Shown piece by piece: positions 5,189 through 7,041 of a stretch of DNA of 7,041 bases. Numbering within the stretch: the stretch's first letter is position 1; each line of letters begins with the position of its first letter. Under the pieces are notes generated by a model. That model made no database searches and was not told the DNA's origin. It worked only from the letters and a program-made list of their open reading frames with translations. The stretch is from Planctomycetota bacterium (GTDB lineage Bacteria > Planctomycetota > Phycisphaerae > WQYP01), in NCBI GenBank assembly GCA_021816165.1, contig JAKAYZ010000111.1:1-7041 (forward strand), in the 5' to 3' direction. The translations under genes were made by a program, and so were the position numbers.

Positions 5189-6541
5189 TTAATGTGGCTC
5201 CGATTTTTGGACGCGCATTTCCGCTGAGCGGGCATGGCCTTCAAACCCTTCAGCCCGAGCCAGCACACCCAGCGGGGCAATCGCCGCAGCCAGTGCATCC
5301 GCATCAAACTCTATCATCGACATGCGCCGCCGGAAACTGTCGGCGGAAAGCCCACTGAAAAATCTTCCGGTACCGGACGTGGGTAAAACATGGGATGGCC
5401 CCGCGAGATAATCGCCGGCGGCCACGGGCGAAAAGGGGCCAATGAAAATGGCCCCGGCCGTGGTGATTGCTGCGGCATCCTTACGGGCGTGCCGGGTGGA
5501 AATTTGCAGATGCTCAGGTGCCAACTCATTTGTCAAGGCAACTGCGGCATCATGATCGCCGGTCACAATGATGGCGCTGGCAAAGGTGAGGGCCTTTTGT
5601 GTCAGGTCGCGGCGTGGTAAGTCAACCATCTGGCGGGAGATATCCGCCTGCACTTCCAGCGCGAAATCAGCATCCGGTGTGACCAGAATACAACTTCCCG
5701 GTGCATGCTCCGCCTGAGCGAGCAATTCAGCGGCTACGACCGCGGGATTGGCAGAGGAATCGGCCAGAACCACCACCTCGCTTGGCCCGGCAAAGCTGTC
5801 AATATCGACCACGCCGAAAAGTTCTCGCTTGGCCAACTGCACATACCAGTTTCCCGGTCCGACAATTTTGTCTACCCGCCGAATTTGCCCGGTGCCGAGG
5901 GCCATGGCGGCAATGGCGTGCGCACCGCCGACGCCATAAATTTCCGTCAAGCCAAGACGTGCGGCCGCCACCAGCACGGCCGGTGCCACGCGTCCCCCCT
6001 TGGCTGGCGAGCAGACGCATAAACTTTTAACACCTGCCTCCTGGGCAGGCACGGCAGTCATGATCAGCGTTGATGGATACGCCCCCGCACCACCGGGCAC
6101 ATAGATACCCACGCGGTTCAGCGGCACCGTGCGAATGCGAAGTTGCGCACCGGACGCACAATGAGCACCGACGGGCGCAATGGCGGGTAAGTCGGGTGAA
6201 AGCATAGCCTTTTGAAAACGCCGGACATTTTCAATGGCGGTATCCAGCGCCGCAACCAACTTGGCGTCGGCATTTTTAACCGCGTGGGTCATTTCATCCT
6301 TTGTTACACGGAGCGTATCGATGGTAACACCCGGGTCATCAAATTTAGACGCAAATTCAGCCACGGCACGGTCGCCATCCTTTTTCACGGCGGAAATGAT
6401 TTGCTGCACGGTGGCAAGGCTGCGGAGATGTTGTTCATCTTGACCGAGAAGGACATCATCCAATGAAAGCTTTCGTTTAATCTCCTTGAGCAAAGCCTCG
6501 GAACCGGCTTGCATCAAATTGATAATCGGCAACTCAAACAT
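5189..6541 (-). CDS. hisD: Histidinol dehydrogenase (histidine synthesis)
   Basis: HisD oxidises L-histidinol to L-histidine in two NAD-dependent steps, the last of the pathway; it is a cytosolic zinc homodimer. The 450-aa product is full length. Visible landmarks are RVGIYVPGGAGAYPS (143-157), VGGAHAIAAMALGT (204-217), VDKIVGPGNWYV (223-234) and the signature around DSFAGPSEVVVLAD (248-261). Zinc ligands are Q276 and H279 (LLAQAEHAP), D377 (AAGDYLAGPSH) and H436 (EGFEGHA); the general base/acid pair is E343-H344 (LAPEHLQ). The residue after the zinc histidine is Ala where most homologues have Asp (AEHDP). ATG 6541 is preceded by AAAGGGA (6546-6552), with only 4 nt of spacing. It is the first gene of a minus-strand unit with lpxI. 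No other his gene is present here. Confidence 0.95.
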   Translation of the reverse strand: MFELPIINLMQAGSEALLKEIKRKLSLDDVLLGQDEQHLRSLATVQQIISAVKKDGDRAVAEFASKFDDPGVTIDTLRVTKDEMTHAVKNADAKLVAALDTAIENVRRFQKAMLSPDLPAIAPVGAHCASGAQLRIRTVPLNRVGIYVPGGAGAYPSTLIMTAVPAQEAGVKSLCVCSPAKGGRVAPAVLVAAARLGLTEIYGVGGAHAIAAMALGTGQIRRVDKIVGPGNWYVQLAKRELFGVVDIDSFAGPSEVVVLADSSANPAVVAAELLAQAEHAPGSCILVTPDADFALEVQADISRQMVDLPRRDLTQKALTFASAIIVTGDHDAAVALTNELAPEHLQISTRHARKDAAAITTAGAIFIGPFSPVAAGDYLAGPSHVLPTSGTGRFFSGLSADSFRRRMSMIEFDADALAAAIAPLGVLARAEGFEGHARSAEMRVQKSEPH

Positions 6542-6747
6542 CCAGTCCCTTTCACAGTCTATTCGCGGCCTTATTGTAGCGTGATGCCCAATTCAGTTGG
6601 CGATACGCCTGCACGACATGTTGCGGATGGATTATTGCGCATAATTATTCCACCAATTTTAGCGATATATGCTGAAATATTTCTTGGCAAGTTGTACAAT
6701 TTCCGCAGTTAAACATAGCGTCTGCTTTTCGCGAGGTATTAGAGAAA
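6542..6747. other. Divergent intergenic region, hisD / beta-helix glycosidase
   Basis: This 206-bp, AT-rich region separates two divergent genes and must hold both promoters. Toward hisD there is a TACAAT (minus strand, 6573-6578) without a credible -35. Toward the glycosidase there is the better pair at 6672-6700. A short inverted repeat, ATTAT-TGCGC-ATAAT (6631-6645), lies roughly midway and could be an operator, but it is too short to call. No RNA gene or ORF worth reporting was seen. Confidence 0.5.
6672..6700 (+). promoter_or_regulatory. Possible promoter of the secreted glycosidase gene
   Basis: CTGAAA (6672-6677, four of six) and TACAAT (6695-6700, five of six) are 17 bp apart. The start of transcription would be near 6707, about 41 nt before ATG 6748. 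The -35 overlaps the palindrome AAATATTT (6675-6682). The region is AT-rich, so chance matches are likely. Confidence 0.35.
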
Positions 6748-7041
6748 ATGACCCAACCGCACCGGCTCATCCGCAAGTTATACCGATCCTCCTTTGTCTG
6801 GCCGATTTTGTTCATCTTTTTGGCGGCGATTTTATCCGCAGGTTTGGCCCAGTCGGCCAGTGGGGTACCTTCGGGTGATACCACTCCGAGGTGGAACAAG
6901 CGGCTTTACACGCGGATACTGCATAATGTGCACGCGCCGCAGTTTCCCCATCGCATTTTTAATGTTCTGAAGTACGGGGCTAAAAGCGATGGGAAAACCA
7001 ATTGCGAGGTGGCCTTCCGCAAGGCAATTGAAGCATGCCAC
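6748..7041 (+). CDS. Secreted beta-helix glycosidase, GH28/pectate lyase-like (5' part)
   Basis: The first 98 codons of a longer gene, cut by the window end with no stop. A basic n-region (PHRLIRKLYR) and a hydrophobic core (about 15-34, FVWPILFIFLAAILSAGLA) form a Sec signal peptide, with likely cleavage near A34 or A37. After a linker, FNVLKYGAKSDGKTNCEVAFRKAIEAC (71-97) is the classic start of the right-handed beta-helix in GH28 polygalacturonases and pectate-lyase-superfamily proteins (FNV-x-x-[FY]GAKGDG-KT-x-x-x-AF-x-KAI-x-AC). Such enzymes hydrolyse pectin or related polysaccharides outside the cytoplasm. The catalytic residues lie beyond the window, so the exact activity (galacturonase, rhamnogalacturonase or other) is unknown. 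ATG 6748 has GAGGT (6733-6737) at 10-nt spacing. It is divergent from hisD. Confidence 0.8.
   Translation, partial: MTQPHRLIRKLYRSSFVWPILFIFLAAILSAGLAQSASGVPSGDTTPRWNKRLYTRILHNVHAPQFPHRIFNVLKYGAKSDGKTNCEVAFRKAIEACH

Noticed and set aside
5188..5307. In-frame upstream extension of lpxI starting at ATG 5307
   Set aside because: The extra 40 residues lie inside hisD, are basic and unlike the LpxI N-terminus. ATG 5187 has the family-like start and a Shine-Dalgarno.
6573..6601. hisD promoter with TACAAT as -10
   Set aside because: The hexamer at the right spacing (GCCAAC) does not resemble a -35, so only a lone -10-like motif remains.
1..7041. CRISPR array, tRNA, rRNA, riboswitch, toxin-antitoxin or defence system
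   Set aside because: I looked for spaced direct repeats, cloverleaf-like arms and recognisable effector genes on both strands and saw none.

Overview
This window looks like chromosomal DNA from a free-living, diderm (Gram-negative type) bacterium of moderately high G+C. The LpxI-type lipid A enzyme implies an outer membrane. A secreted pectinase-like protein beside ordinary biosynthetic genes would fit a polysaccharide-degrading lineage such as Planctomycetota or a relative. That taxonomic guess is inference only: no rRNA or marker gene is present.

Left part (36-1617): a structurally complete insertion sequence of the ISKra4 type. It is 1566 bp (44-1609), with 23-bp perfect terminal inverted repeats and an 8-bp target duplication (TTCAAAAA). 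Its transposase is split over two overlapping minus-strand frames (87 and 399 codons). All three acidic DDE residues are visible, and the frames meet at a T5C5 run where a +1 shift would give one protein of about 475 aa.

Middle left (1618-2263): a leader region with two hairpins and possible promoters, then a small plus-strand cupin. It closely resembles the manganese-dependent cupin hydroxynitrile lyase family and starts at TTG 1844 with a good ribosome binding site.

Minus-strand block (2296-6541), read right to left: hisD (histidinol dehydrogenase), lpxI (UDP-2,3-diacylglucosamine hydrolase), a doubtful 59-codon ORF, an HU/IHF-type DNA-binding protein with a disordered tail, and bioF (8-amino-7-oxononanoate synthase). 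hisD-lpxI are separated by 1 nt, lpxI and the small ORF abut, and HU-bioF are 3 nt apart. A strong sigma70-like promoter (4023-4051) sits before the HU gene, so there are probably two transcription units: hisD-lpxI(-small ORF) and HU-bioF. Histidine, lipid A and biotin functions are unrelated metabolically, so the linkage looks like growth-related housekeeping rather than one pathway.

Right end (6542-7041): a divergent intergenic region of about 206 bp, then the first 98 codons of a secreted beta-helix glycosidase (GH28/pectate lyase-like), cut by the window edge.

No tRNA, rRNA, CRISPR array or defence system was seen. The most interesting items are the frameshifted transposase, a possible hybrid promoter created at the IS edge facing the cupin gene, and the tightly packed hisD-lpxI-small ORF arrangement. 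I found no convincing undescribed multi-gene system.
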